Source of the DNA: Stenotrophomonas maltophilia
GTDB lineage: Bacteria > Pseudomonadota > Gammaproteobacteria > Xanthomonadales > Xanthomonadaceae
Direction: 5' to 3'
DNA length: 64,000 nucleotides
Assembly (NCBI RefSeq): GCF_025642255.1
Contig: NZ_CP106759.1
Coordinates: 62,001 to 126,000, forward strand
The translations under genes and the position numbers were made by a program. The notes below the pieces were generated by a model. The model saw nothing but the letters and a program-made list of their open reading frames with translations. It was not told the origin of the DNA and ran no database searches. Of the stretch, positions 51,560 to 62,310 are shown piece by piece (the first letter of the stretch is position 1; each line of letters opens with the position of its first letter).

Positions 51560-53389
51560 CTATGCCGTACGGGCAACGCCGGGCGGCCGCCGTTCCAGCC
51601 ACCACAGCAGCGAGGCACACAGCACGAAGGCCAGCCACCACGGCCAGCGTGATCCCGGTACGGGCTGCGTCGCCTGTGCCTTGACCGGTGCCGAGGTGGC
51701 CAGGGCCTGCGCCGTCGCATCGATCATTCCCTGCCGGTGCAGCGCCGCCGCATCCGTCCTGTCGAACACATAGCGCCAGTAGGAGCGTTCGCCCTGCTGG
51801 AGCCGGTGCCAACCGGCCTCGCGTGGCCACCAGCCGGCACAGCGTGCGCTGCCGGTGCCGCCGTCCACGATCAGCGCCACCGACGCGCCCCGTGCATCGA
51901 ACACCTGCAACGGCGCCTGCACATCGCACAGGGCCTGTCGTTCCCCGGCCCACGCAATCGGCTGCGGCGACCACGGCGCGGTGCTGCCGCCCTGCGCGCG
52001 CGCCAGGGTGCCGACCACGTCGCTCCACAGCTCGCCATGGCGATCGTCGCGGCCGGCCAGCACCCAGCGCCACGTGTCGGTCAGCGGCAGCAGGCCGATG
52101 CGACCCTTGCCGGCATCGCGCCAGCCTCCGATGGCAGCGCCGCTGCGGTCGTGCAGCAGCGCGGTGGTGGCAGGCACCTGCAGCGCAAGCTGTTCCAAGG
52201 TGGGCAGCGCGGCGGCATGCGAATCACGATCAGCCTCTTCGCCATCGCGGGTGGGCAGCGTGCCCGACGCCAGCGGACCGCGTCGGGCTGCCAGCATCGC
52301 GCTGTCACCATCGCCGGGCAGCGTGACGCTCCGGCTGGCGCCATCGCCCTGCACGGGCAGGCCGAGCTCACGCAGGCGTTGCCGCGCACCGGCCGATGGC
52401 ACGCCGGCACTGCGGACCAGCACACCCAGGCCCTCGTGCATCGCCTGGCGCACCGCTGCGAGCTGGCCACTCCCCAGCGTGGCCAGGCTGCGCTCGTCCA
52501 GCAGCAGCAGGTCGGTGCGCGCCAACGATGCCGCGTCCAGACCGACCTGACCTTCGCTGATGCTGAGGCCGGCGCCGGTGTCGGCCTGCATCTGCACGTC
52601 GATGCCGGCATCGGTGGCCCAGCGTCGCAGGTATTTCAGTTCGGGTCCCGGCGTGCCGGCACGGATCTGCAGGCGTACCCGTGTGGCCGGCAGGGTCTGC
52701 TGGGGTACCGGAACGGTATCGACGACATGGCCTTCGCCATCCAGCAGGCGCAGGCGGAACACGCTGCGGCCTTCGGCACGGGCCACGCCACTCAGTCGCA
52801 CCCGTCCGTCCTCGCCCAGCGGGGCACGATCGATCACCGTGTCAGCCGGGTCCAGCAGCTCAGCCTGCGCACGGGGGACGCCGCGGGCCTGCGCCTGCAC
52901 GTCGAAGCGCGCGCCAGGGGTGACATCCGCGGGCAGCTGCAGCGCGGTCCAGCCGCGAGGGGCGGGCGGTGCCCGCCAATGGACCTGCGCGGGCAGCGTG
53001 GCGTCGCGGTCGCGTGCCTCCAGGCCGGCGCCGACCAGGGTCAGCCGCGTCGAGGGATGCTGGCGCAGCGCCGTCGCCAGGTCCGGCACACGCGTCGCGC
53101 CCGGCACCTGGGTGGCTTCGGGCAACAGGAGGAGCGGTCCCTCGCTTGCCGGCGGCGCGCTGGCCCTTCCGGCATCGGCACCCAGCACCACCAGGCCCGC
53201 AGCGGGCTGCTGCCGTGTGGGCGGCAGCAGGCATGCGTACAGCAGTGCAGCGGCGATGACCTGCAGGCCGAGCACGGCCAACAGCGGGCCACGCGGTCGC
53301 ACCGGTGCGCGCAGCTGGCGCGCGCTGGCGACGAGTACGATCAGCACCAGGACGAGCGCGACCCACAGAGCCGGTGCCGACAGATTCAT
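51560..53389 (-). CDS. Membrane protein of the MoxR operon, last gene
   Basis: A 609-residue protein with N-terminal membrane helices (about 8-22 and 37-55), a long periplasmic region built of beta-rich segments, and a C-terminal helix (about 580-598). I see no von Willebrand MIDAS motif. It occupies the place of the BatB/BatC-type or DUF4159-like membrane proteins in MoxR operons. A putative sugar-ligand or surface-exposed domain is possible but not provable. Its start overlaps the end of the DUF4175-like gene in ATGA, implying translational coupling and a joint complex. Confidence 0.72.
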   Translation of the reverse strand: MNLSAPALWVALVLVLIVLVASARQLRAPVRPRGPLLAVLGLQVIAAALLYACLLPPTRQQPAAGLVVLGADAGRASAPPASEGPLLLLPEATQVPGATRVPDLATALRQHPSTRLTLVGAGLEARDRDATLPAQVHWRAPPAPRGWTALQLPADVTPGARFDVQAQARGVPRAQAELLDPADTVIDRAPLGEDGRVRLSGVARAEGRSVFRLRLLDGEGHVVDTVPVPQQTLPATRVRLQIRAGTPGPELKYLRRWATDAGIDVQMQADTGAGLSISEGQVGLDAASLARTDLLLLDERSLATLGSGQLAAVRQAMHEGLGVLVRSAGVPSAGARQRLRELGLPVQGDGASRSVTLPGDGDSAMLAARRGPLASGTLPTRDGEEADRDSHAAALPTLEQLALQVPATTALLHDRSGAAIGGWRDAGKGRIGLLPLTDTWRWVLAGRDDRHGELWSDVVGTLARAQGGSTAPWSPQPIAWAGERQALCDVQAPLQVFDARGASVALIVDGGTGSARCAGWWPREAGWHRLQQGERSYWRYVFDRTDAAALHRQGMIDATAQALATSAPVKAQATQPVPGSRWPWWLAFVLCASLLWWLERRPPGVARTA

Positions 53390-55566
53390 GGCTGCGCCTC
53401 CAGTGCATCCAGGTATCGCTGCCCCATCGCATCGGCCGCGCTGCGGCGTGTGGCCTGCGGCACGGGGCGCTGCAGTGCCCTCCACAGCTGTGCCCGCAGG
53501 CGCTGCCGGCAGTCGGCACAGCCTGGCTCGATGCGCAACTGTTCGATGGCGGCCGCCAGGTCGAGCGCGTCGGGCAGGTAGGTCGCATTGCGCTGCTGCC
53601 AGCCCGCCAGCGCGTCCAGATCCGGCGTGCCGTCGCCGTCCCCCAGTCGCTGCCAGGCCTCGACGATGGCCGGGTCCGGTGCCGTGCGTGCCGTCAGTGG
53701 CAGCTGTCGGCTGGCCAGCCCGGCGCGGTCACCGCCCAGGCGCCGGCCCTCATCGATGGGCGGCAGTTCCGGGCCGACGCGGGCCAGGTAGATGCGTTCG
53801 GCCTGCTGGACCTGCTTGATGAATCCCAGTGCCTTGTAGGCGTACGGCAGCGCCTGCTCCGGGCGCCCCTGGCGCAGCTCGCCTTCGGAGGCCCACATCT
53901 GGTCGAGTGCCGCCTTCAACGTCGCGCGGGTCTGCGGATCGAGCAGGGTCGCCGCCTCGGCGTGGTCGTGCGTGTGGCCATACTCGGTCAGCACGTCCGT
54001 GGCGCTGCCGAACACCGGTGGCGTATCGGCGTTGCCTGCGTTGCCGCCGTGGTCGTGACCATGCGCATCGTGGTCGCCGGCCTGCGGCTGCGCCGCGTGG
54101 TCGTGATCATGGTCGTGATCGTCGCCGTGGTCGTCTGCGGTGGGGGCGTCACTGGTCGGCAGGTCGCTGGTTGGCGGCGGCTTCGGTGCGCCTTCGCTCT
54201 CTTCGCCAAGGAACTGGCCGTAGCGCAGGCGCAGGATGCGCTGGTCGACGCCGATGGCGTCGCTGCGCTTGACGAAGTCATCGGCGGCCAGGCTGCGCCG
54301 CTGGCGGATCAGCGCTTCCGCATCGAGGATGATCTGCCGTTGGCTGCGGAAGTAGGCCGGCAGGGTCTTCTTGATGCGGCCTTCCAGCTCGGCGCCCAGC
54401 ACCGCCTCGCTGCTGGGCAGGCGCAGGATCACGCTGCTGCTGCGGCCGGTCTGGGGTGTCGGGGCATGGTTGTCGCGCACTTCCAGCTGGGCGATCACAT
54501 CGTTGCCGGGCTGCGCTCCCAGTGCGCCCAGATCCAGCGTGTGAGCGAACCGTCGCGCCGTTGCTTCGCCACTGCCGGTGAGCGTCACGCTGCGCTGGAC
54601 GAAGGTGATGTTCTCGCCGCTGCCCTGGGTGAGGGTGATCGACAGGCGGGCCTGCGTGGCCACGCCGTGATCGTCGCTGGCCTCGAAGCGCAGTGCCCAC
54701 TGGCGCTGCCCGGGCGTGCCCAGTACCAGGCTGGCAGCGGGCTCCAGCACGCGTACGGTCGGGGCGCGGTCCGCCACCACGTCCAGGCGGTACAGGCGTG
54801 TCGTGGCCAGTGCCGGTTCGCTGACCACGCGGTACAGCACCGGTGCACGGGCCACATCCTGCGCCTGCCAGTGGCCGTCGCGCTCGCTCAGCGGCACGCG
54901 CCGGCCATCGTGGAACTGCAGCCATGCGCTGCGGGGCGCACGATCAAAGCGCAGCGACCAGGACAGGCGGCTGTCGGCGGCGACCTTGGCATCGAGTGCG
55001 TTCTGGTTACGGGGTGGTTGACCCGTATAGGCCGGAGCCTCGATGCGCAAGCGGGTGGACTGCAGCTGCAACGGGCCCACAACTGCCGGGGCAGCGGGGC
55101 GCGACGAGGACACGCCCGGCATGGACAGACCGGACCGTGGCCAGCCCAACGCAAGCAGTGCGACGGCGATCCCCCCGACCCAGCACAGCAGCAACGCGCC
55201 GCGCGGCCAGCGCGGACGCAGTTCCGGCATGGCGCGTTCGAGCGCGGCCTGCACATGGTCGCGCTGGCGCTGCTGCAGCGGATTGAGTGCGGCAGGATCG
55301 GCGAACAGCAGGTCGGCGCTGTCTTCGCTTGCCCCGCTGCCGTCAAGCCGGCGCTGCACCCAGCGGCGATCCAAGCGGCGGGCGTGGACCGTGGCCAGCA
55401 CCGTGCAGGCGAGCAGAGTGGCCGTCGCAACGATGCAGGCGATATCGAACCCGCCCAGGCGCAGTGCAAGTGTGGTCGTGGCCAGCGCCCACGGCAGTCC
55501 CAGCAGCAGAGTGATGGCGCCGCTGCGGCGCCGTGCGCGCTGCCAGGCGCGTTGCAGCATCGTCAT
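53386..55566 (-). CDS. DUF4175-like membrane protein with His/Asp-rich loop
   Basis: A 726-residue protein. Membrane segments lie near residues 18-55 and 122-140. A large extracytoplasmic part follows, with DUF4175-type features (beta-rich domains, then helices near 400-450 and 530-590). Around residues 472-509 is a tract rich in His and Asp (DDHGDDHDHDHDH, then HDAHGHDH) that resembles metal-binding loops of zinc and nickel proteins. DUF4175 proteins are found in MoxR operons. The gene overlaps the flanking genes by 4 bases at each end. Metal sensing or storage is inference. Confidence 0.75.
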   Translation of the reverse strand: MTMLQRAWQRARRRSGAITLLLGLPWALATTTLALRLGGFDIACIVATATLLACTVLATVHARRLDRRWVQRRLDGSGASEDSADLLFADPAALNPLQQRQRDHVQAALERAMPELRPRWPRGALLLCWVGGIAVALLALGWPRSGLSMPGVSSSRPAAPAVVGPLQLQSTRLRIEAPAYTGQPPRNQNALDAKVAADSRLSWSLRFDRAPRSAWLQFHDGRRVPLSERDGHWQAQDVARAPVLYRVVSEPALATTRLYRLDVVADRAPTVRVLEPAASLVLGTPGQRQWALRFEASDDHGVATQARLSITLTQGSGENITFVQRSVTLTGSGEATARRFAHTLDLGALGAQPGNDVIAQLEVRDNHAPTPQTGRSSSVILRLPSSEAVLGAELEGRIKKTLPAYFRSQRQIILDAEALIRQRRSLAADDFVKRSDAIGVDQRILRLRYGQFLGEESEGAPKPPPTSDLPTSDAPTADDHGDDHDHDHDHAAQPQAGDHDAHGHDHGGNAGNADTPPVFGSATDVLTEYGHTHDHAEAATLLDPQTRATLKAALDQMWASEGELRQGRPEQALPYAYKALGFIKQVQQAERIYLARVGPELPPIDEGRRLGGDRAGLASRQLPLTARTAPDPAIVEAWQRLGDGDGTPDLDALAGWQQRNATYLPDALDLAAAIEQLRIEPGCADCRQRLRAQLWRALQRPVPQATRRSAADAMGQRYLDALEAQP

Positions 55567-56690
55567 GCGGGCAGCCTCCGCCGCGCGTTGCTGGCCATCC
55601 AGCGCTCCAGTGCGAACAACAGCACGATGGCCAGCAGCAGCCAGGCGGTGGGCTCACGCACGGCAGGCGTGGCAGCCGGCAGGGCGACCTGGCGCGGTGC
55701 GTGATCCTGCGCATCGCCTGAGCGCGGCGGTGGCGCGGGTTGCAACGCCTGCAGCAGGGTGTGCGGCAGGCGGGCATCGCGCAGCGCGGCATTGCCCGCG
55801 GCATTCCATTCGCCGGGCAGGAACAGCAGGCGGCCGTGGCCAACGCGCTGCTGCCACAGCAGCGTCGCGCCTTCGGCGTCGCGCAGCAGCGGGCGTGCAT
55901 CCGCTGCCGGCCGGGCGGCGGTCAGCACGCTGCCACCGTCCTGCAGCCATGCCTGCCAGTGAGCGGGCAGCGCATCGGCGCGGCTCCAGACACCGACTTC
56001 ACCCGAAGCGGGCAGCGCATCCGCAGGCAAGGCGGGCGCGGGTGATCGGGTGCCCCATGCGCGCTGCAGCGCAGCCAGCCAGCGCTGTGCCGCGGCCGGG
56101 GCATCAGCGTGCATGCGCAGTTGCGGCAGCGGGGTGGGCGCGGCCGTTGCAGCAGTCGCACGGGGATGTGTCTGCCATTGCACCGCCCGCGAGAGCTGCA
56201 GGCGCATGCCGTCGAGGCCGGGCAGCGGATCGGGCACGTGCACGGTCAGCGCGGTGCCGGTCGGCAGCTGCGCATCCAGTTCGCGCAGCAGGCTGGGCAG
56301 GGCCACATCCGTGGCCGGTGGTGGCTGGTCGATGGTGGGGAATCCGGGCGCAAGCCAGCGCCAGTTGTCGTCGCCGGCAGGAGCGCCGGCATGCAGCGCG
56401 GTCGCATCCAGACCGGGTGCGACGACCGTCCATGCGCCGGTAGCCGGCGCCGGTCCGGTCAATGCCGGCCGCGCCAGCAGCACGGCCAGCGCGGCAAGCA
56501 GCAGCAACCGCACCAGCAGCAGCGGCCAGTCATCGAAGCGGATGCGCTGGCGCGGGCGGATCCGTGCACGCAGCCAGCGCAGCGCGGCGAAGTCCAGCGG
56601 CGTGTAGGGATGGCGACGCGCGAGATGGATCAGCAGCGGCAGCAGCCACGCCGCCAGTGCGGCCAGCCCGAGCGGAAACAGCAGGCTCAC
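55563..56690 (-). CDS. BatA-domain membrane protein
   Basis: A 375-residue protein. The N-terminal BatA-type domain (two membrane helices, about 2-25 and 55-80, with LIHLARRHPYTPLDFAALRWL between them) is followed by a periplasmic part where a von Willebrand domain would be expected, but no clear MIDAS (DxSxS) motif is seen. A C-terminal helix (about 345-365) closes it. GTG start, overlapping the DUF58 stop by 4 bases (GTGA). It probably anchors the MoxR-DUF58 machinery to the inner membrane. Confidence 0.82.
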   Translation of the reverse strand: MSLLFPLGLAALAAWLLPLLIHLARRHPYTPLDFAALRWLRARIRPRQRIRFDDWPLLLVRLLLLAALAVLLARPALTGPAPATGAWTVVAPGLDATALHAGAPAGDDNWRWLAPGFPTIDQPPPATDVALPSLLRELDAQLPTGTALTVHVPDPLPGLDGMRLQLSRAVQWQTHPRATAATAAPTPLPQLRMHADAPAAAQRWLAALQRAWGTRSPAPALPADALPASGEVGVWSRADALPAHWQAWLQDGGSVLTAARPAADARPLLRDAEGATLLWQQRVGHGRLLFLPGEWNAAGNAALRDARLPHTLLQALQPAPPPRSGDAQDHAPRQVALPAATPAVREPTAWLLLAIVLLFALERWMASNARRRLPA

Positions 56691-57580
56691 GCGCCGCCCC
56701 CGCGGCCGAACAGCGCCTGCAGCGGCTGGTCCACCGGTTGATCGAGCCAGCCGGTGGCACTGGCGATGCCACTGGCCTGCAGCCGCAGGTGCAGTGCTGT
56801 GTGTGCAGCGGTGAAACGCTGCAGGTAGTCGGCGCGGATCGCCGCGCCATCGCCGAGCAGTTCCTCGCCGGTTTCAGGGTCGCGGAACCGATGGCCGGCA
56901 TCGAACGGGAAGTCGCGCTCGTCGGCGGTCAGCACCTGCAGCAGCAGTACCTCGCGGCGTGCACTGGCCAGGTGCTCCAGCAGCACGATGCCGGCGTCAT
57001 CAAAGCCATCGCCGATGGCCAGCAGCAGGTCGCCCGGGCGAACGCGCTCCCACAGCGGGCGCAGCGTGTCACGGGCGGGCCAGCCGCCTCGTGGCTGCAG
57101 GGCATGCAGTTGCAGGTGCACGCGGTCGCGCTGGCGTGCGCCCTGCGCTGCGGGTACCAGCTGCAGGCCGTCGCCGGTGACGGTCAGCAGGCCGAAATGA
57201 TCGCCCTGCTGCAGTGCCAGCTCGCAGACACAGGCGGCCAGCATACGCATGTGATCCAGGCGGCTGCGTGCCGGCGCGGTGCGATCGGACTGGCCGGCCG
57301 ATGCGGTGGCATCGAGCAGCAGCCATACCGTGATCGGGCTTTCGCGCTCCGACTCGCGCACGAAGAAGCGGTCCGAGCGCGCGTACAGTTTCCAGTCGAT
57401 CTGGCGCAGTTCATCGCCGGGTTCGTAGGCGCGGTACTGGGCGAATTCCAGGCCGGCGCCACGACTGCGGCTCGCGTGCTGGCCGATGCCGCTCGCGCCG
57501 CTGGCCAGACGTGGCCGCAACCGCAGCGCGCGCAGGCGCGCTCGCAGTTCGGGAGGCAGGACCAGCGTGCCAGCACTCAC
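56687..57580 (-). CDS. DUF58 domain protein
   Basis: A 297-residue protein with the DUF58 signature GLEFAQYRAYEPGDELRQIDWKLYARSD (about 42-70) and a von Willebrand-like MIDAS (LLLDATASAG). DUF58 proteins are the standard partners of MoxR ATPases and probably bind metal and client proteins. GTG start, 7 bases after the MoxR stop. Its end overlaps the BatA-domain gene in GTGA. Confidence 0.92.
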   Translation of the reverse strand: MSAGTLVLPPELRARLRALRLRPRLASGASGIGQHASRSRGAGLEFAQYRAYEPGDELRQIDWKLYARSDRFFVRESERESPITVWLLLDATASAGQSDRTAPARSRLDHMRMLAACVCELALQQGDHFGLLTVTGDGLQLVPAAQGARQRDRVHLQLHALQPRGGWPARDTLRPLWERVRPGDLLLAIGDGFDDAGIVLLEHLASARREVLLLQVLTADERDFPFDAGHRFRDPETGEELLGDGAAIRADYLQRFTAAHTALHLRLQASGIASATGWLDQPVDQPLQALFGRGGGA

Positions 57581-57587
57581 GCGTGGA

Positions 57588-58571
<984 letters not shown>

Positions 58572-58584
58572 GGGGGGCTCTCAC

Positions 58585-59292
58585 TCAATTGTTCAATGCG
58601 TACATCACGATGTTGACGCCGAAGCGCGTGTTGTCCTCGGCCAGGAAGCGCTTGTTGCGCCAGTCGTAATCCCACTCGCAGCCATAGTCCTTGTTGCTGT
58701 ACAGCACGCCCAGGCGGCCATCGACCTCGATGCCCTTCAGATAGTCGTGCACCAGATCGTCGCCCCAGCCGTTCAACTCGAAGCTGGTGGCCGGTGGTCC
58801 ATCGGGGAAGCGGAAGAAGCTGCGGTACAGCGCGTGGCTGTTGGGCAGCTTCTGCAGCGCCCTGGGCCCGAACAGGCGGCCCATCTGCGCCTCGAAGGAG
58901 GTTGCGAACAGGCCATCGATGTCATGGTTGCAGTCATCGACGAAGACGAAGCCTCCGTTGCGCACGTAGCGCACGAAGTTCTGCCGCTCGGCCGCGTTGA
59001 ATTCCACCAGCGTGTGCCCGGCCAGGTAGCAGAAGGGGGCTTCCAGCATGCGTGGGTCGGCCAGTGCCACCACGTGTTCCTGCGGGTCCACGCGCAGCGA
59101 GGTGTAGTCGATCAGCGAAGTGATCAGGTTGGACGGCATGCGCGCGTCCACGTCCCAGTCGCCCGAGTCGTACTGCAGGCGGGTGAACCAGAAGTCGTAG
59201 CGCGAACTGCGCGGGCCTGCCTGTGCCCAGGCCGGAAGCGCGGCCGCCGAAGCGGCAGCAGCCAACCAGCGCAGGCAGGCCCGGCGATCCAT
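58585..59292 (-). CDS. DUF4159 domain protein, Tat-like signal
   Basis: A 235-residue protein. The N-terminus (MDRRACLRWLAAAASAAALPAWA) has an RR motif and a cleavable hydrophobic core. The DUF4159 domain (about 35-230) contains the pattern YDFWFTRLQYDSGDWDVD, GGFVFVDDCNHDIDG and the closing SNKDYGCEWDYDWRNKRF. The fold is related to glutamine-amidotransferase-like/ThuA-type domains, but no catalytic residue is certain. The start overlaps the PmbA-like stop by one base (TGATG). Members occur in MoxR operons. Confidence 0.85.
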   Translation of the reverse strand: MDRRACLRWLAAAASAAALPAWAQAGPRSSRYDFWFTRLQYDSGDWDVDARMPSNLITSLIDYTSLRVDPQEHVVALADPRMLEAPFCYLAGHTLVEFNAAERQNFVRYVRNGGFVFVDDCNHDIDGLFATSFEAQMGRLFGPRALQKLPNSHALYRSFFRFPDGPPATSFELNGWGDDLVHDYLKGIEVDGRLGVLYSNKDYGCEWDYDWRNKRFLAEDNTRFGVNIVMYALNN

Positions 59293-60626
59293 CAGACGGC
59301 GTCGGACAACGAGGTGAAGGTGAAATCGCGCAGCTTCATCGGCGGGATCATCATCACGAAGCTCGACTCGTCGCCGGCCACGCGCACCGGCTTGCCCAGC
59401 TCTTCGATGTTGTTGAGCATGATCACCGGCGATTCGTTGAAGCGGAAGTTCTTCACCGGGTGCTTGATCTGGCCGTTCTCGATGTAGAAGGTGCCGTCAC
59501 GGGTCAGGCCGGTCAGCAGCACGGTCTGCGGATCGACCATGCGGATGTACCAGGTGCGGGTGACCAGGATGCCCTTCTGGGTGCCACGCACCAGCTCGGC
59601 GGTGCTCTTCTCGCCGCCGCTCATCAGCAGGTTGCCCGGCGTGGCCTTGGCGGTCTTGCCCTGCTTCTGCGCCCAGAAGCGCGAGTAGTCCAGGTTGGCC
59701 ACCTTGCCGTTCTCGATGATGGCCAGGCGCTCGCGCGGCATGCCCTCGTTGTCCCACGGCAGCACCGGCGCTTCCGGGTGCCACGGATCGGCATACATGT
59801 TCACGCGTGGGTCGTAGACCTGCTCACCGAGCTTGTTGCCGCCGCCCTTCTTCGACAGGAAGCTGCGGCCTTCGTCGGCCGAGCGCGCACTGAAGAAATT
59901 CATCATGAAGCTGATCAGGCCTGCGGCCGCGGCCGGCTCCAGGATGACCGTGTACTTGCCCGGCTCCAGCGCCTTGGCTTCGGCCGACTCGGTGGCCTTG
60001 CGCATGGCGATGCGGACATCCTGGTCGGCCTTGAAGTCCGCCGCGTCCTTCAGGTTGCGGCCGACCCAGCCCGATCCGCGGCCGTCCTCGGTACGCACGG
60101 TGCAGGTGTAGTCGAAGTTGGTGGTGCGCTGGTAACCGAAGTTGCCGTTGCTGTTGGCAGTGGCGTAGAAGCCCTGGCCATCTTCAAGGAAGCCTGCGGC
60201 AATCAGTCCGTTGCCACGGCAGGGCGCGATCGAATCGGCGGCCACCTTGGCGCGGAATGCCGGATCGATGGCGGCGGTGGACTCGCTGAAGGTCGGGCTC
60301 GGCCGGTAGGTCTGCTTGCCGATGGCGGGCATGAACTCCGGGTTCTCCGGTGCCAGGCGGGCCAGATCCTCGGCGCGGCGCACCACGCGTTCCAGTGCGG
60401 CGTCGTCGAACTCGTTGATCGAGGCGGTGCCTACGCGCTTGCCGAAGGCCACGGTAACGGCAAGCTCGGTGTTGTCCACGATGCCGCTGGTGGAAACGTT
60501 GTTCAGGGCGAAACGGATGTTGCCGGCGATCGATCCCGCCAGCACGGCGGTGCATTCATCGGCCTTGGACAGGGCGATGACCTTGTCGAGGATGGCCTTG
60601 GCCTGGGCTTCGGTGAAGATACTCAT
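59292..60626 (-). CDS. PmbA/TldE-like metalloprotease-family protein
   Basis: A 444-residue protein of the TldD/PmbA group. Segments AVTVAFGKRVGTASINEFDD, GKYTVILEPAAAAGLISFMM, GRSFLSKKGGGNKLGEQV and the C-terminal PVKNFRFNESPVIMLNNIEELG are typical. It lacks the HExxxH metal site, as the PmbA/TldE subunit does, so it is probably the non-catalytic partner of the TldD genes upstream. In E. coli TldD and TldE form a heterodimer that degrades unfolded peptides and matures microcin B17. It has no clear export signal, unlike its TldD neighbours. The gap to TldD is 21 bases. Confidence 0.92.
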   Translation of the reverse strand: MSIFTEAQAKAILDKVIALSKADECTAVLAGSIAGNIRFALNNVSTSGIVDNTELAVTVAFGKRVGTASINEFDDAALERVVRRAEDLARLAPENPEFMPAIGKQTYRPSPTFSESTAAIDPAFRAKVAADSIAPCRGNGLIAAGFLEDGQGFYATANSNGNFGYQRTTNFDYTCTVRTEDGRGSGWVGRNLKDAADFKADQDVRIAMRKATESAEAKALEPGKYTVILEPAAAAGLISFMMNFFSARSADEGRSFLSKKGGGNKLGEQVYDPRVNMYADPWHPEAPVLPWDNEGMPRERLAIIENGKVANLDYSRFWAQKQGKTAKATPGNLLMSGGEKSTAELVRGTQKGILVTRTWYIRMVDPQTVLLTGLTRDGTFYIENGQIKHPVKNFRFNESPVIMLNNIEELGKPVRVAGDESSFVMMIPPMKLRDFTFTSLSDAV

Positions 60627-60647
60627 GGTGTAAGGGCTCCTGACCGG

Positions 60648-62282
60648 TCAGCCGAGGCTGCGTGCGGTGTTGATGACATTGATGCCGTTGAAGCGTGCGG
60701 TCGACGAGCCGTGCGAAACCGCCGAGACCTGGCCCGGCTGGCCCTTGCCGTCGAAGAACGAGCCGCCCAGGCGGTAATCGCGTTCGTCGGCCACGGCGGT
60801 GCAGGCGTTCCAGAACTCCGGCGTGCGGATCTGGTAGGCCACGTCCTCCAGCATGCGGGTGATCTGGCCGTTCTTGATCTCGTAGAACAGCTGGCCGCCG
60901 AACTGGGCGTTGTAGCGCTGCTGGTCGATCGAGAACGAGCCGTCGCCGATGATGTAGATGCCGTTCTCCACGTCCTTGATCAGGTCCGGCACGCTCAGCG
61001 GCGTCTTTCCCGGCGCCATCGACACGTTGGCCATGCGCTGGAACTGCACGCTGGACCACGAGTCGGCATAGCAGCAGCCATCGGACTCGGTCTTGCCGAG
61101 GATGTGGGCCTGGTCGCGGATGGTCTGGTAGTCGACCAGCTTGCCGTTGCTGATCAGGTCCCAGCGCTTGCACTTCACGCCTTCATCGTCGTACGCGACC
61201 GCGCCGAGGCTGCCCGGCTGGGTCTTGTCGGCGAACACGTTCACCAGCTCGCTGCCGTACTGGAAGCGCTGCTCGCGCTTGTCCAGGGTGGCGAAGCTGG
61301 TGCCGGCGTAGTTGGCCTCGTAGCCGAGCACGCGGTCCAGCTCCAGCGGATGGCCGATCGACTCGTGGATGGTCAGCCAGGTGTGCGACGGGTCCAGTAC
61401 CAGGTCGTACTTGCCCGGCTTCACCGACGGCGCCTTCAGTTTCTCCTGCGCCTGCTTGGCGGCCGCGATGGCGTCCTCCTTCATGTCGTAGGAGGAACTG
61501 TAGTTGACCACGCCGTTGGGGCTGACGACCTTGCCGGCGGCGGCGCCGTCCAGATACTCGTAACCCAGGCCCATCGGCGCAGACAGGCCTTCGCGGGTGC
61601 GGAACTTGCCACTGGTCTTGTCGATGGCGGTGACGGTCATCGGTGCCCAGATGCGGTGCACGTCCTGGTCGATGTAGGAGCCATCGGTGGATGCGAAGTA
61701 CTTCTGTTCATTGACCAGGAACAGCATCGAATTGACGAAGCTGGCACCGGCGCCGATCGCTGCGGCATTGACGTCCAGCAGCAGGTCGACCTTCTCCTTG
61801 ATCGGCACCTCCATCGCATTCTTGCGGATCGGCGTGCGCCAGCTGACCTCGCCCACGCCGGGCGTGCTGGCCAGCTGCACCGGCGCGCTCTGCACGCCAG
61901 CGTTGGCCTTGGCGATGGCCGCAGCCTGCTGGGCGGCCCTGGCCACGTCGGCAGTGCCCAATGCGTTGGTGGCGGCGAAGCCCCAGGCACCGTTGACGAT
62001 CACGCGGATGCCCACACCGGTGGACTCGGTGTTCACCACGTTCTGCACCTTGTCTTCGCGGGTGATCACGAACTGCCGCAGATAGCGGCCGATGCGCACG
62101 TCGCAGTAGGTGGCGCCGGCACTGCGGGCGGCCTGCAGGGCAGCATCGGCCAGGCGCTTCTTCAGCGCGGGGTCAAGGCTGGACTGCAGCTGCTCGGCGG
62201 CGATCACTTTGCCGAAGAAGGACGGCACGATCAGGCCGCCCGCGGTAAGGCCGGTCAGGGCCAGGAAGTCACGTCTGTGCAA
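60648..62282 (-). CDS. TldD-family protease with twin-arginine signal (copy 1)
   Basis: A 544-residue protein. The N-terminus (HRRDFLALTGLTAGGLIVPSF) is a twin-arginine signal. The metalloprotease site TIHESIGHPLELDRVLGYEANYAGTSF contains HExxxH (about residue 305) followed by the conserved Glu. The start is TTG with GGAG at about 8 bases; no closer ATG fits. E. coli TldD (481 residues) has no signal, so this subgroup is exported or membrane-associated. It lies 28 bases after a second TldD copy. Likely forms a dimer with the PmbA-like protein or with copy 2. Substrate unknown. Confidence 0.9.
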   Translation of the reverse strand: MHRRDFLALTGLTAGGLIVPSFFGKVIAAEQLQSSLDPALKKRLADAALQAARSAGATYCDVRIGRYLRQFVITREDKVQNVVNTESTGVGIRVIVNGAWGFAATNALGTADVARAAQQAAAIAKANAGVQSAPVQLASTPGVGEVSWRTPIRKNAMEVPIKEKVDLLLDVNAAAIGAGASFVNSMLFLVNEQKYFASTDGSYIDQDVHRIWAPMTVTAIDKTSGKFRTREGLSAPMGLGYEYLDGAAAGKVVSPNGVVNYSSSYDMKEDAIAAAKQAQEKLKAPSVKPGKYDLVLDPSHTWLTIHESIGHPLELDRVLGYEANYAGTSFATLDKREQRFQYGSELVNVFADKTQPGSLGAVAYDDEGVKCKRWDLISNGKLVDYQTIRDQAHILGKTESDGCCYADSWSSVQFQRMANVSMAPGKTPLSVPDLIKDVENGIYIIGDGSFSIDQQRYNAQFGGQLFYEIKNGQITRMLEDVAYQIRTPEFWNACTAVADERDYRLGGSFFDGKGQPGQVSAVSHGSSTARFNGINVINTARSLG

Positions 62283-62310
62283 GGCTGCTCTCCATGAACG
62301 ATGGGGTGGC

